A stretch of DNA of 64,000 bases. Source: UMGS1958 sp045542415. Its GTDB lineage: Bacteria > Bacillota > Clostridia > UBA1381. The translations under genes were made by a program, and so were the position numbers. The DNA lies in assembly GCA_045542415.1 (NCBI GenBank), contig JAZQKZ010000078.1, positions 8,175 through 72,174 on the forward strand. Reading direction: 5' to 3'. The first letter of the stretch is position 1, and each line of letters opens with the position of its first letter. This document shows, piece after piece, positions 33,832-42,980 of this stretch. The notes under the pieces were generated by a model. The model saw only the letters and a program-made list of their open reading frames with translations, was not told the origin of the DNA and ran no database searches.

Positions 33832-35040
33832 ATGATTAAAATAACAGGAAAGCATAACAGTGCAATTTGCTATGCAACAACTCTTGAGGAGACTGCATAC
33901 GCACAAATTGAGACTGTATGCAACGAGGCGGCATTTGCGGATTCCAAAATCCGCATTATGCCCGATGTGCACGCCGGGAAGGGCTGCACAATCGGAACTA
34001 CCATGACAATCGTGGATAAGGTGGTTCCCAATATGGTCGGCGTTGACATCGGATGCGGTATGTACACTGTATCCCTTGGTCAGGCAGAGATTGATTTTGA
34101 AAAGTTTGACGAGGCGGCACATTTTATCCCCTGCGGAAGAAATGTGTGGGACGGCAGACAGGAGAGATTTGACCTTACGGTGCTTAAGTGCTATCGAAAT
34201 CTTAAAGATGCAAGAAGGCTTGAGAGAAGCATCGGAACGCTTGGCGGCGGAAATCATTTTATTGAGATTGATGCGGATAATGAGGGTAATAAATATCTGG
34301 TCATTCATTCAGGTAGCCGTAATCTCGGAACTCAGGTTGCACAGATTTATCAGGATATTGCGATTGACTTGAATCTCGGTAAAGAGGAATACTTTAAAAT
34401 GCGTGATGAAATTATCCGCACATACAAAGAGGACGGTCGCAGAGGCGAGATTCAGGCAACATTAAAGAAGCTTGCAAAGGATTGGGAGGATAAGGAGCCT
34501 ACAATGCCAAGAGAGCTTTGCTATCTGTATGGCGATTTTATGGAGGACTACTTACATGACATAGATATCTGCCAGCAATTTGCTAAGCGTAACCGTGAGA
34601 AGATGGCAGAGATTCTGCTTGAGAAAACAGGTCTTAAGGGCGAGGGAGCGTTCCACACAATACATAATTATATTGATGTGGAGGAGAGGGTACTCCGCAA
34701 GGGAGCTGTTTCGGCAAAGAACGGTGAAAAGCTGCTTATCCCTATCAATATGCGTGACGGAAGTCTCATTTGTGTCGGAAAGGGAAACGAGGACTGGAAC
34801 TGTTCTGCACCGCATGGTGCGGGTCGTCTGATGTCGCGTACGGCGGCGTTTGAGAGGCTTACCTTAGAGGAGTACGCGACACAGATGAGAGGAATATATA
34901 CCACCTGTGTAAATTCCGCAACACTTGACGAGTCGCCGATGGCATATAAGAATATGGACGAAATTATTGAGAACATAGAGCCTACGGCAGAAATTATCGC
35001 TCACGTTAAGCCTATATATAATTTTAAAGCGGCTGAATAA
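33832..35040 (+). CDS. rtcB: RtcB-type RNA ligase
   Basis: GTP-dependent ligase joining 2',3'-cyclic-phosphate or 3'-phosphate and 5'-OH RNA ends, used in tRNA and rRNA repair. Motifs: MPDVHAGKGCTIGTTM, GVDIGCGMYTV (metal Asp and Cys), GTLGGGNHFIEID (metal Asn/His), VIHSGSRNLG, and CSAPHGAGRLMSR with the catalytic guanylylated His. At 402 residues it belongs to the shorter bacterial RtcB group. The ATG at 33832 was chosen because AAAGGA precedes it; an in-frame TTG 18 bases upstream is weaker. No archease gene is adjacent. Confidence 0.96.
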   Translation: MIKITGKHNSAICYATTLEETAYAQIETVCNEAAFADSKIRIMPDVHAGKGCTIGTTMTIVDKVVPNMVGVDIGCGMYTVSLGQAEIDFEKFDEAAHFIPCGRNVWDGRQERFDLTVLKCYRNLKDARRLERSIGTLGGGNHFIEIDADNEGNKYLVIHSGSRNLGTQVAQIYQDIAIDLNLGKEEYFKMRDEIIRTYKEDGRRGEIQATLKKLAKDWEDKEPTMPRELCYLYGDFMEDYLHDIDICQQFAKRNREKMAEILLEKTGLKGEGAFHTIHNYIDVEERVLRKGAVSAKNGEKLLIPINMRDGSLICVGKGNEDWNCSAPHGAGRLMSRTAAFERLTLEEYATQMRGIYTTCVNSATLDESPMAYKNMDEIIENIEPTAEIIAHVKPIYNFKAAE

Positions 35041-35060
35041 TTTCAGAGGAGATGATGTAA

Positions 35061-35822
35061 ATGAGGAGTATCAGAGAAATTATTGATGAGAAACTCGATG
35101 AAATAGAAAAAAGAGAAAATGTGAAAATCCTGCATTGTGTGGAGTCCGGAAGCCGAGCATGGGGCTTTCCTTCGCCGGACAGTGATTATGATGTGAGGTT
35201 TATATATGTCCGCCCCAAGGAATATTACCTGCGGCTTGATAAAGCGAGAGACGTTATTGAATGGCAGTTGGATGACACTTTAGATATCAACGGTTGGGAT
35301 TTGCAAAAAGCACTCAGATTATTACATAGATCTAACCCGACGTTGTTTGAGTGGAAAAACTCACCCATAGTTTATCGGACGAGTGATGAATGGGACGTGA
35401 TTTCAAAGGTATTTGACGAGCATTTCAATATTATATCGGGTTTATATCACTATCTGAGTATGGCGAAGCGTACTTACCGTGAGCAACTTAAAGGTGACAG
35501 TGTCCGGCTGAAAAAGTATTTCTATGTATTAAGACCGTTGCTTGCGTGCGAATACATCAGGGATAAAATGGCTCCACCGCCGATGTTATTTGAGGATTTG
35601 CTTTGTTATCTTGATGGTGAAGTTCTTTGTGAAGTCAGAAAATTATTAAAGCTGAAAATGGAAACCTCAGAGCTTGGCAAAGGTGAAAAGATTGATTGTA
35701 TCAATGAATATATAGAACGAAAAACAGAAGAATTTGATAAGTATGCTGCTACAATTAAGCCGGACAAAAAGAACGATTGGGACGGATTGAATAAGCTGTT
35801 TTTATCGATGGTTTTGAAGTGA
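35061..35822 (+). CDS. RlaP-like nucleotidyltransferase of RNA-repair operons
   Basis: A 253-residue protein with the pol-beta nucleotidyltransferase core near the N-terminus: SGSRAWGFPSPDSDYDVRFIY has the GS motif and the DxD metal pair. A helical C-terminal region follows (YHYLSMAKRTYREQL, LRPLLACEYI). The sequence fits the RlaP family, named for its link with RNA ligases, and the gene stands directly after rtcB (20 bases). It may add nucleotides or heal damaged RNA ends before ligation; the reaction is not established. It is the last gene of the operon and a strong terminator overlaps its stop. Confidence 0.88.
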   Translation: MRSIREIIDEKLDEIEKRENVKILHCVESGSRAWGFPSPDSDYDVRFIYVRPKEYYLRLDKARDVIEWQLDDTLDINGWDLQKALRLLHRSNPTLFEWKNSPIVYRTSDEWDVISKVFDEHFNIISGLYHYLSMAKRTYREQLKGDSVRLKKYFYVLRPLLACEYIRDKMAPPPMLFEDLLCYLDGEVLCEVRKLLKLKMETSELGKGEKIDCINEYIERKTEEFDKYAATIKPDKKNDWDGLNKLFLSMVLK

Positions 35823-35860
35823 AGAAGTGAAGACCGAACGATGGTCTTCACTTCTTTTTT
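35822..35860 (+). terminator. Terminator of the RNA-repair operon
   Basis: A 14-bp stem, aagaagtgaagacc (35822-35835) with ggtcttcacttctt (35843-35856), then a T run. The following 190 bases up to the trmR stop hold no gene that I can see. Confidence 0.92.
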
Positions 35861-36047
35861 GTGTATTCTTGTGTGTTATATAGAGCATAATTGATATACT
35901 ATAGCCGAAGCATATAGCTGTAAACTTAGAAAATGCCAACACTGTAAAATTTGGATATTCGGAGGGACACGATCAATTATGAATTTATTTTAGGCAAAAT
36001 TTTCTTCTGAGTTCTCTTTGTTTTCTGTTTGAGCCGCCCCTTTACTT

Positions 36048-36737
36048 CTAATACCCAAATCTCTCTATATCCGAAACTGTCTTGACCGAAACGGTAACTC
36101 CGTCGCCTAATGGCAGGAGTGAGGTCTTTAGCTGTGGATGCGCAACGAGTGTATCGATGTATTCCCTCAAGCGGTTAACAATTGTAATCTTGCGGCGGAT
36201 GACGTGGTTATCATCTGCTGTCATGCCTTTATAGAGTACATTATCACTGATAAGCAGACCGCCCTTTTTTAAAAGCCGCACACAGTCGTCAAGCATATAT
36301 AAATAGTGTGCTTTCGGTCCGTCGAGGAATATCATATCAAAGCATTCGTCTTTATCTATATATGATACATAATCCTTTGCATCTGCCTCAATTACTGTAA
36401 TACGTTCATCCAGTCCTGCACTTTTTATGTTTTTCTTCGCCTGCACAGCCATTTCGGGACTGTATTCTATTGTATAAATTTTTGCGTCCGGAGCGCTTTT
36501 TGCCATGAGTATTGCCGAATATCCGATAGCACATCCGATTTCAAGTACGGTTTTCGGATTTTTCAGCGTTGTTATGGTTTCGAGAAAACGGGCACTTTCA
36601 GGCTCGATTATCGGAACGGCATGCTCCTTTGCATATGCCTCAAGTGCGTGCATGAATTCATCGTTATGAGTACTGTGCGATCTCAGGTATTCCGTAATAT
36701 ACGGAGGGACAATCGCTTCCTTATCGTATTCAATCAT
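36048..36737 (-). CDS. trmR: Class I O-methyltransferase, probably tRNA 5-hydroxyuridine methyltransferase TrmR
   Basis: SAM-dependent methyltransferase of 229 residues. Motif I is VLEIGCAIGYSAILMA, the acidic post-I residue lies in IYTIEYSPE, and metal/catalytic Asp residues lie in MIFLDGPKAHYLYM and LLISDNVLYKG. The protein resembles the YrrM group; in B. subtilis yrrM (trmR) lies beside yrrL (mltG) and U32 peptidase genes that make the 5-hydroxyuridine substrate. Here mltG is also adjacent, and a U32 gene is 14 kb away, which supports the wobble-uridine role. General caffeoyl-CoA-like O-methyltransferases look similar, so the substrate is inferred from context. Confidence 0.85.
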   Translation of the reverse strand: MIEYDKEAIVPPYITEYLRSHSTHNDEFMHALEAYAKEHAVPIIEPESARFLETITTLKNPKTVLEIGCAIGYSAILMAKSAPDAKIYTIEYSPEMAVQAKKNIKSAGLDERITVIEADAKDYVSYIDKDECFDMIFLDGPKAHYLYMLDDCVRLLKKGGLLISDNVLYKGMTADDNHVIRRKITIVNRLREYIDTLVAHPQLKTSLLPLGDGVTVSVKTVSDIERFGY

Positions 36738-36759
36738 TGTAAATCTCCTTGTAAAAAGC

Positions 36760-36780
36760 AGGGCGGATGTTATCCGCCCT
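36760..36780 (-). terminator. Terminator after mltG
   Basis: A 9-bp GC-rich stem, agggcggat / atccgccct, with a 3-nt loop and a GCTTTTTAC tail on the minus strand, between mltG and trmR. Some read-through to trmR is possible. Confidence 0.8.
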
Positions 36781-36787
36781 CTGTGAT

Positions 36788-37807
36788 TTATTGTCCGTTT
36801 GTTGCAGCTAAATGCTCTTCATATGTCTTTGAGAAAATGTGTTTTCCGTCCGGACCTGCCACGAAGTAAAGATGCTCCGTATCCTCCGGATATAAAGCTG
36901 CCTTTATACATTCGATTCCCGGATTGGCAATCGGTCCTACCGGTAATCCGGCATTTAAGTATGTGTTATACGGTGACTCTATCTGAGTATCGCTTACAGA
37001 TAAAACATCCTTTCTTTCGCCTAAGATGTACTGAACGGTTGCACATGACTGGAGCTTCATTCCCTGATCTATTCTGTTATAGAAAACTCCTGCAACCTTT
37101 GCACGCTCCGAATCGGAATCTGTCTCACGCTCGATAACTGACGCAAGTGTGATTATTTCATCAAGCGACATATCCATTTCCTTTGCTCTTGCTCTTAGCT
37201 CGGAGCTGACCTGTTTGTCGAACTCCGCAAGCATTGTATTGATTACCTCATGAGCGTCCGTTCCGGGAACAAACATATAGGTGTCGGGATAGAGATAGCC
37301 CTCAAGCTTGTTATCACGGTCGGAGAGGATTTTGATAAAGCTGTAATCGTATTCGTCATGAGTAGCCGCTTCGAAATCAGCTGCCGTACATATGCCCTCC
37401 TCCTCAAGACGTGCCGCAATCTGCTTTTGCTCAAAGCCCTCAGGGATAACCACCGATTTTGCACCTCGCATATCAGAACATAGTAATTCAAGAATTTCTT
37501 TGTAGCTCATGCCGTTTTCGACTGTAATTGAGCCGGGGCGGATATTGCTGTTATAATCGCCCATTCTTGCCTGAAGCTTGAATGCAAACGGGTATTTTAT
37601 AATCCCCTCGTTTTTAAACTGCTCCGCAATCATTGATGTGCCGGAACCCTCTGCGATGTTAACTGTTATGTTTTCGACGGGTAAATCAACATTTGCACTG
37701 TCCGATAACACAATACCTGCAAGCGATGAAGCTACGGCAATTATAAGTATAATCAGTGCAGCGATAAACATACCCTTGTTGCTGCTCTTATGAACCTTTA
37801 CTGTCAA
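36788..37807 (-). CDS. mltG: Endolytic murein transglycosylase MltG
   Basis: A 339-residue single-pass membrane protein (segment about 13-35) that cuts nascent glycan strands and ends their elongation. A LysM-like region (about 45-110) precedes the YceG/MltG catalytic domain with LEGYLYPDTYMF, ASVIERETDS (catalytic Glu), LQSCATVQYILG and SPYNTYLNAGLPVGPIANPG. The start is a TTG at 37807, preceded by AGGCAGGAAA and overlapping the acyltransferase stop as TTGA, which indicates translational coupling. Gene order mltG-trmR is conserved with Bacillus yrrL-yrrM. Confidence 0.93.
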   Translation of the reverse strand: MTVKVHKSSNKGMFIAALIILIIAVASSLAGIVLSDSANVDLPVENITVNIAEGSGTSMIAEQFKNEGIIKYPFAFKLQARMGDYNSNIRPGSITVENGMSYKEILELLCSDMRGAKSVVIPEGFEQKQIAARLEEEGICTAADFEAATHDEYDYSFIKILSDRDNKLEGYLYPDTYMFVPGTDAHEVINTMLAEFDKQVSSELRARAKEMDMSLDEIITLASVIERETDSDSERAKVAGVFYNRIDQGMKLQSCATVQYILGERKDVLSVSDTQIESPYNTYLNAGLPVGPIANPGIECIKAALYPEDTEHLYFVAGPDGKHIFSKTYEEHLAATNGQ

Positions 37808-39057
37808 TGTAATTTCCTGCCTTTCTGTTTTGATGATACTCCTGTTTTACGGATGGCTTCTCCGATTTTTAAAATACAGCCCTTAAATCCGTATTTTACT
37901 ATGGGACCCTCAATATACTTTGTAACAAGTACACCGATTATTATTGAAGCTGCAATACAGATAAATACCATTCCCTCCATTGCTGCACGGTCGTTCATTA
38001 CAGGATTCTTGGTTGTGTATGGAACATTTACTTTCTTTAAGAATATATAGATATTCTGATGCCACAGATATACTGTGTATGAAATTGAGGAAAGGAATAC
38101 AAAGAATCTGTTTCCCCATATTTTCTTTTCCCAGAAGCTGTATGAGAAACAGGCGGTGAAAATAAAGCCTGCAATGATAGCTGCAAATACTCCCCGATAC
38201 AGGAAACGGAAATAAACGTCTGCACTGTATCCGTTCGGGAAGCTGATTCCCTTGAGCCAGTACATATATCCTACGGCGAGGAATACACATAATGCTGACA
38301 TGACAGTCATGCACAGCTTAAGTCTGTCCATACACTTTATTCTGTTTCTTGCAAAAACTACGAAGTATGCACTGATCATACCCCAACCAAATACATCAAG
38401 GTATGCAGGAGTGATTGCCTGAATAACCATCGGAGCAATATCGGTATTGCCGACCAGCCATAATCTGAGTCCTTGACCGATTAAGAGCATGCCTATAAAT
38501 GTAAGAAGCGGCTTTTTGCGGAACGGTATGCAGATTAAAGGGAACAGCACATAGAACTGTACTTCAATACCCATTGTCCATGCGGTTGAAATTGTACTTC
38601 CGAGTGTAGCGTTGTCCCATGTGTGAATAAAGAATACATGAGAAATAAAATGCTTTGCTACATCGGCAGCATTGTTTACATCATATGTTACCCAAGAGAG
38701 TGCGGGGAAGATTAAAAGCAGGATAAGCATGAGCAGGTACGAGGGATATATTCTTCGTACACGCTTTATAAAAAACTGCTTCCAACCCGTGAATTTGCTT
38801 TCTCCGAACATATCCCTTGCTATGGGATAGAAAAGGCAGAAACCGCTTAATACGAAAAATGCTTCGATTGCAACATAACCGTAACGCTGTATAAGCTCAA
38901 GGTCAAAGAGCTTAATTGTTTTTGTGAGCTGAAGATTTGCAAAAATCCAGCTTTGCTGCCAGGTATGGAACATCACTATAAATATAAGCGATACTGCACG
39001 CAAGCCGTCTAACGCATAGAGATAGCCGGGGATTCTGTCCTGACGTGAATTACTCAT
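37804..39057 (-). CDS. Membrane acyltransferase, family 3 (OafA/YrhL-like)
   Basis: A polytopic protein of 417 residues with about ten hydrophobic segments. The N-terminus DGLRAVSLIFIVMFHTWQ holds the conserved His of acyltransferase-3 proteins, and FFVLSGFCLFYP and RRIYPSYLLML follow as usual. Such enzymes O-acetylate peptidoglycan, teichoic acid or exopolysaccharide. Translational coupling with mltG on one side and a tiny membrane protein on the other suggests action on cell-wall glycan, but the acceptor is unknown. Confidence 0.9.
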   Translation of the reverse strand: MSNSRQDRIPGYLYALDGLRAVSLIFIVMFHTWQQSWIFANLQLTKTIKLFDLELIQRYGYVAIEAFFVLSGFCLFYPIARDMFGESKFTGWKQFFIKRVRRIYPSYLLMLILLLIFPALSWVTYDVNNAADVAKHFISHVFFIHTWDNATLGSTISTAWTMGIEVQFYVLFPLICIPFRKKPLLTFIGMLLIGQGLRLWLVGNTDIAPMVIQAITPAYLDVFGWGMISAYFVVFARNRIKCMDRLKLCMTVMSALCVFLAVGYMYWLKGISFPNGYSADVYFRFLYRGVFAAIIAGFIFTACFSYSFWEKKIWGNRFFVFLSSISYTVYLWHQNIYIFLKKVNVPYTTKNPVMNDRAAMEGMVFICIAASIIIGVLVTKYIEGPIVKYGFKGCILKIGEAIRKTGVSSKQKGRKLH

Positions 39058-39278
39058 TTCTTTTCATCCCCTTTCATTTTAGCAACAAGGATAGTTATAA
39101 TTATCATTGCTACAAGAAGAATGAAGCCTGCAATCATGGATTTCGGCATGGGTCCGCAGTTTTCCATTGCCCATGCAATTCGTTTAACAGGCTCTTCGGG
39201 AGCTGTCTGCTTTGCAAATGCACTGATTGGTAAAAGCATTGTGCAAAGAAACACAAGTATGGATTCTATGTATTTCAT
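39054..39278 (-). CDS. Small bitopic membrane protein coupled to the acyltransferase
   Basis: A 74-residue protein with a signal-like N-terminal hydrophobic segment ending in PISAFAKQ, a short outside loop (about 25-45), and a second segment, AGFILLVAMIIITILVA, with a basic tail. Its stop overlaps the acyltransferase start by 4 bases and GGAGGAG precedes its ATG. It may be an accessory or assembly partner of the acyltransferase; no family is recognised. Confidence 0.75.
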   Translation of the reverse strand: MKYIESILVFLCTMLLPISAFAKQTAPEEPVKRIAWAMENCGPMPKSMIAGFILLVAMIIITILVAKMKGDEKK

Positions 39279-39396
39279 TGTAAAACTCCTCCGTTAATAA
39301 TCTTCTATTATAATAACATTTTTTAAAGGATTTGTCAACCGAGGGGAATCAGAGCGGGCGGGTGAGAGTTTTGTTGGTCAAATAATTAAATTGTGA

Positions 39397-39425
39397 TTGA
39401 CTTTTCTTCCTAAACAAGGTATAAT
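39397..39425 (+). promoter_or_regulatory. Promoter of the GH105 gene
   Basis: TTGACT (39397-39402), 17-nt spacer, TATAAT (39420-39425), 37 bases before the start codon. Confidence 0.8.
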
Positions 39426-39461
39426 GAAAGTAACCATAATTCATAAAGGAGAGAAATTAAT

Positions 39462-41609
39462 ATGGGTTACTATTTTGATGATTCCAGAAGTATATTTGCA
39501 TATGACGGCACGGATCCGAAGTCGATAATAAGCTGTCTTGCTAACCGCTATATGGGTCAGAACCAGAAGCACGATTATTACTACCGTGCATACACAAACA
39601 ACGGAATTACCCGTACAACGGACTATCGCTATAAGGTTGATTTTAACGAGATTTTCCCTGAGAGTCAGAGCCGTGAATGTGTATGGGCATTTTCGAAGTT
39701 CTATTCTATGGGTGACGGCAAGTTCGGTTGGGATATAAACTGCTTTGGTCCGATGACAATGTATGTGAACGGCGAGGTTGTTTATAAGTCAGACCTCTTT
39801 ACGGAAAGATATTCGGAAACCTCAACGAGGGTATTCTTCCCGGTGAAGAAAGGCTGGAATGATATCCGTATCCGCTGGCAGAAGACCAGAGCAGGTTTTG
39901 GCGGTCACTTTGGTACATGGATCGGTAAGTGGGATATGTACACACTTATGCCGACAGCTGAGCGTGACGGTCAGGAGGGCTTTGTGTTTACTGCACCCGT
40001 ATCACCCGACTATGAGCCGGACTTTACGGTTGGTATGAGCGAGGCTGATTTTGATCAGAAGCTTTATCCGGAGCTTAACTGGAGTGAGGCAGATGCTGCA
40101 AAGGGTCAGATGTCAAGAATGTACGGAAATGTTGCAGGAAAGTATGCAGTGGGACGTGCAAAGGCATTTTTTGACGAAATGGGAAATGCTGAATATACAT
40201 TTAATATAGATGCAAAGAATGAAAGCGTAGTATATATTGACGGAGAAGAGGTTTATGCAACAAAGGGCGGCAAGGATACATTTAAGGTATCAATTCACTT
40301 TGGCAGCCATGAAGTTGCGGTAAAATCAGTTTGTGACGGTTCTGACTGGGGCTATACTCTTGATATTGACGGAGTGGAGCTTGAGAGTCCGGCAGGAGTA
40401 AAAGGTACAAGCGATCCCTGGATGTATATCGGTACATTTGATGCATCGTATGATTTTGAGTGGGAAAAGGCAAATTCAATGCACTATGTTGTAGGCGAGC
40501 CTAAGACATATTGGAGAGTTGATGCACCGGATACATTTATCCGTCCGTACATTGAAAACTCGTTGTTTGCACGCTGGAACTATCCGTTGGGTGTAACGCT
40601 GTACGGTCTGCTTCATACAGCACTTCTTATCGGTAATGAGGAAATCAAGAAGTATATAAAGGAGCATGTACAGCTCTGCTGTGATACCCTTGAGTATGCA
40701 TTATGGGATAAGGAGCAGTATGGCGGTGCTACAGGAATACATAATCTTTTAACAAGTATCGATTCGCTTGATGACTGCGGTTCGTTTGCTTCAACAATGC
40801 TTGAGGTGCATAAGTATCTTGACATTGACGGTGTTAAGGCTGTGGCTGATTATGTAGGCGATTATATTTCAAATGAACAGACAAGACTTGAGGACGGTAC
40901 GTTCTTCCGTAAGGAGCAGATGCATCATTTCCATAATATGACTTTATGGGCAGATGATTTATATATGAGCGTTCCGTTCCTGTCAAGATATTATAAGTTT
41001 ACAGGCGATATCAAGTACGCTGATGACGCTGCAAACCAGTTCTTCGGCTTCAAGAAGAAGCTTCATATGCCGGAAGAGGGATATATGTCACATGTCTATG
41101 ACTTCAAGTACGATTCAAAGACAGGTGTTCCATGGGGCAGAGGAAACGGTTGGGTAGTATTCTCAATGACAGAATTGCTTGAGGTATTACCGGAGGATCA
41201 TCCTAAGCGTGCTGACCTTATCGACTTCTTAAATGAGCTTTGCGAGGGTTATTTAAAGCTTCAGGACGAGGACGGTATGTGGCATCAGGTATTGAATGAC
41301 TGGGATTCGTATCCGGAAAGCTCATGTACTTCAATGTTTATCTATGCATTCTCAAGAGGCGTAAGATTCGGTTGGTTAAAGAATCCGGAGAAATACGTCA
41401 AGGCATGCTTCAAGGGCTGGAAAGCACTTGCAAAGACTTCGGTAGATACAGACGGTAATGTATATGGTGTTTGCCGAGGCTCGGAGTTCTCATTCATACC
41501 TGATTATTATAAGTATGAATTAGGCTGGAACTTAAACGATACACACGGTACGGGTATTGTAATGCTTGCCGGTATTGAGATCATCAAGTTATCGGATTAT
41601 CTTAAATAA
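39462..41609 (+). CDS. GH105-type unsaturated rhamnogalacturonyl hydrolase with N-terminal beta domains
   Basis: A 715-residue protein without signal peptide, thus cytoplasmic. The N-terminal part (about 1-330) is beta-rich and resembles PA14/carbohydrate-binding domains (GPMTMYVNGEVVY, FGSHEVAVKSVCDGS). The C-terminal alpha/alpha barrel (about 350-715) shows GH105/GH88 features: LWADDLYMSVPFL with the candidate acid Asp498/499, PWGRGNGWVVFSM, WHQVLNDWDSYPESSCTSMF and DTHGTGIVMLAG. It probably releases unsaturated galacturonate from rhamnogalacturonan oligosaccharides brought in by the transporter genes downstream. It is longer than the roughly 370-residue YteR because of the N-terminal domains. 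It has its own promoter and terminator. Confidence 0.9.
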   Translation: MGYYFDDSRSIFAYDGTDPKSIISCLANRYMGQNQKHDYYYRAYTNNGITRTTDYRYKVDFNEIFPESQSRECVWAFSKFYSMGDGKFGWDINCFGPMTMYVNGEVVYKSDLFTERYSETSTRVFFPVKKGWNDIRIRWQKTRAGFGGHFGTWIGKWDMYTLMPTAERDGQEGFVFTAPVSPDYEPDFTVGMSEADFDQKLYPELNWSEADAAKGQMSRMYGNVAGKYAVGRAKAFFDEMGNAEYTFNIDAKNESVVYIDGEEVYATKGGKDTFKVSIHFGSHEVAVKSVCDGSDWGYTLDIDGVELESPAGVKGTSDPWMYIGTFDASYDFEWEKANSMHYVVGEPKTYWRVDAPDTFIRPYIENSLFARWNYPLGVTLYGLLHTALLIGNEEIKKYIKEHVQLCCDTLEYALWDKEQYGGATGIHNLLTSIDSLDDCGSFASTMLEVHKYLDIDGVKAVADYVGDYISNEQTRLEDGTFFRKEQMHHFHNMTLWADDLYMSVPFLSRYYKFTGDIKYADDAANQFFGFKKKLHMPEEGYMSHVYDFKYDSKTGVPWGRGNGWVVFSMTELLEVLPEDHPKRADLIDFLNELCEGYLKLQDEDGMWHQVLNDWDSYPESSCTSMFIYAFSRGVRFGWLKNPEKYVKACFKGWKALAKTSVDTDGNVYGVCRGSEFSFIPDYYKYELGWNLNDTHGTGIVMLAGIEIIKLSDYLK

Positions 41610-41619
41610 TAAAACATTT

Positions 41620-41653
41620 CAGCGGTTACATTAATTGTAACCGCTGATTTTTT
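41620..41653 (+). terminator. Terminator of the GH105 gene
   Basis: An 11-bp stem, cagcggttaca / tgtaaccgctg, with a 5-nt loop, then ATTTTTTG. Confidence 0.88.
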
Positions 41654-41861
41654 GTTGCGAAATTGCTGAAAAATTGTTTGGCGATATTGACGAATAAACA
41701 AGAAAAATTACACACACGGTATAGTTTCTGGAATATTAAATTCTGTAATATTTGTATATATTGAATAAGGCGTTGTATTACAAAAATGTTACAATACACT
41801 TAATTTTTGATATATTAACCAAAAAAGTTCAAAAAAAATTTAAAAAATTCACAAAAAGGTA

Positions 41862-41890
41862 TTGCAAAATTGTCCACTTTGTACTATAAT
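41862..41890 (+). promoter_or_regulatory. Promoter of the pectin-oligosaccharide permease operon
   Basis: TTGCAA (41862-41867), 17-nt spacer, TATAAT (41885-41890). The leader to the first gene is about 88 bases. The remainder of the 375-base gap 41610-41984 is AT-rich and shows nothing else clear. Confidence 0.82.
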
Positions 41891-41984
41891 ATAGTTATAT
41901 TATTTATGCAATATGTATTTATGCAAAGTGTGGGTATAAATTGCGTATTGTATGTGACATTTTAAACTTTAGGGAGGTTTTTTC

Positions 41985-42959
41985 ATGGCAAAAGCACAAA
42001 AGGTCGTACTTTCTCCGGAAGAGAAAGCGGCGGCAAGAGCAAAAACCTGGAGTAAAATATTAAGAGACAGATGGATGTATCTCTTATTATTACCGGGATT
42101 TCTCTATTTCTTAATCTTCAAGATTTTCCCGATGTGGGGCGTACTTATCGGTTTTAAGGCGTACTATGCAGGTCTTAGTTTTACAAACTCAGAATGGGTT
42201 GGTTTCCAGAACTTCATAGACTTCTTCGTTGGCTCTGACTTCTGGAGATTGTTGAAGAATACACTTATCATTTCATTCATGAATTTGATTTTCTTCTTCC
42301 CACTGCCGATTATTCTTTCGTTATTCCTTAACGAAATCAAGGTTCAGTGGTACAAGAGTGTGCTTCAGACAATGGTGTACGTTCCGCACTTCGTATCAAT
42401 GGTTGTTATCTGTTCAATCACATTCATGATCTTAAAGACTCCGACTTCGGACGCAGGTACCGGCGGTGCTCTTTATGAAATCATCAAATCAATGACAGGT
42501 AAGTCGGTTGACTTCCTCGAAAGCCCGACCGCAATTTATTGGGTATTGCTTTTCCAGGCAATCTGGAAGGAAACAGGTTGGGGAACAGTTATCTTCCTTG
42601 CAGCACTTGCAGGTGTTGACGTTGAGCAGTATGAGGCTGCTATCGTGGATGGTGCTAACAGATGGCAGCAGCTTATCTATATCACTATCCCGTCAATTTT
42701 AGGTACTGTTGTAACAATGTTCATTTTAAGAATGGGTTCAGTTCTTGACACAGGCTTCGAGCAGATTATCCTTATGCAGAATCCGCTTAACAAGTCAAAT
42801 TCAGAAACATTCGATACATATGTATATTGGTATGGTAGAGTAGATGGTGACTACGGTCATACAACCGCTATCGGATTATTCAAGTCGTTGGTATCATTAA
42901 CATGTATCCAGCTTGCTAACCGTGCGGCTAAGGCTGTTGGTCAGGCAGGCTTATTCTAA
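41985..42959 (+). CDS. Carbohydrate ABC transporter permease, LplB/YteP family
   Basis: A 324-residue inner-membrane permease with about six segments. The N-terminus RDRWMYLLLLPGFLYFLIFKIFPMWGVLIGFKAY is typical for the LplB/YteP group, and the EAA loop is EQYEAAIVDGANRWQQLIYITIP. In Bacillus the YteP-YtcP-YtcQ system imports rhamnogalacturonan or galacturonide oligosaccharides. Neither this operon nor the window holds a matching sugar ATPase gene, so a shared MsmX-type ATPase is expected. It is followed by the partner permease after 21 bases. Confidence 0.9.
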   Translation: MAKAQKVVLSPEEKAAARAKTWSKILRDRWMYLLLLPGFLYFLIFKIFPMWGVLIGFKAYYAGLSFTNSEWVGFQNFIDFFVGSDFWRLLKNTLIISFMNLIFFFPLPIILSLFLNEIKVQWYKSVLQTMVYVPHFVSMVVICSITFMILKTPTSDAGTGGALYEIIKSMTGKSVDFLESPTAIYWVLLFQAIWKETGWGTVIFLAALAGVDVEQYEAAIVDGANRWQQLIYITIPSILGTVVTMFILRMGSVLDTGFEQIILMQNPLNKSNSETFDTYVYWYGRVDGDYGHTTAIGLFKSLVSLTCIQLANRAAKAVGQAGLF

Positions 42960-42980
42960 TCGAAGGGAGGATGATGACAA

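Noticed and set aside
28585..36047. Intact prophage or integrative element
   Set aside because: Only an excisionase-like fragment is found; there is no integrase, structural, conjugation or replication gene and no clear right attachment site.
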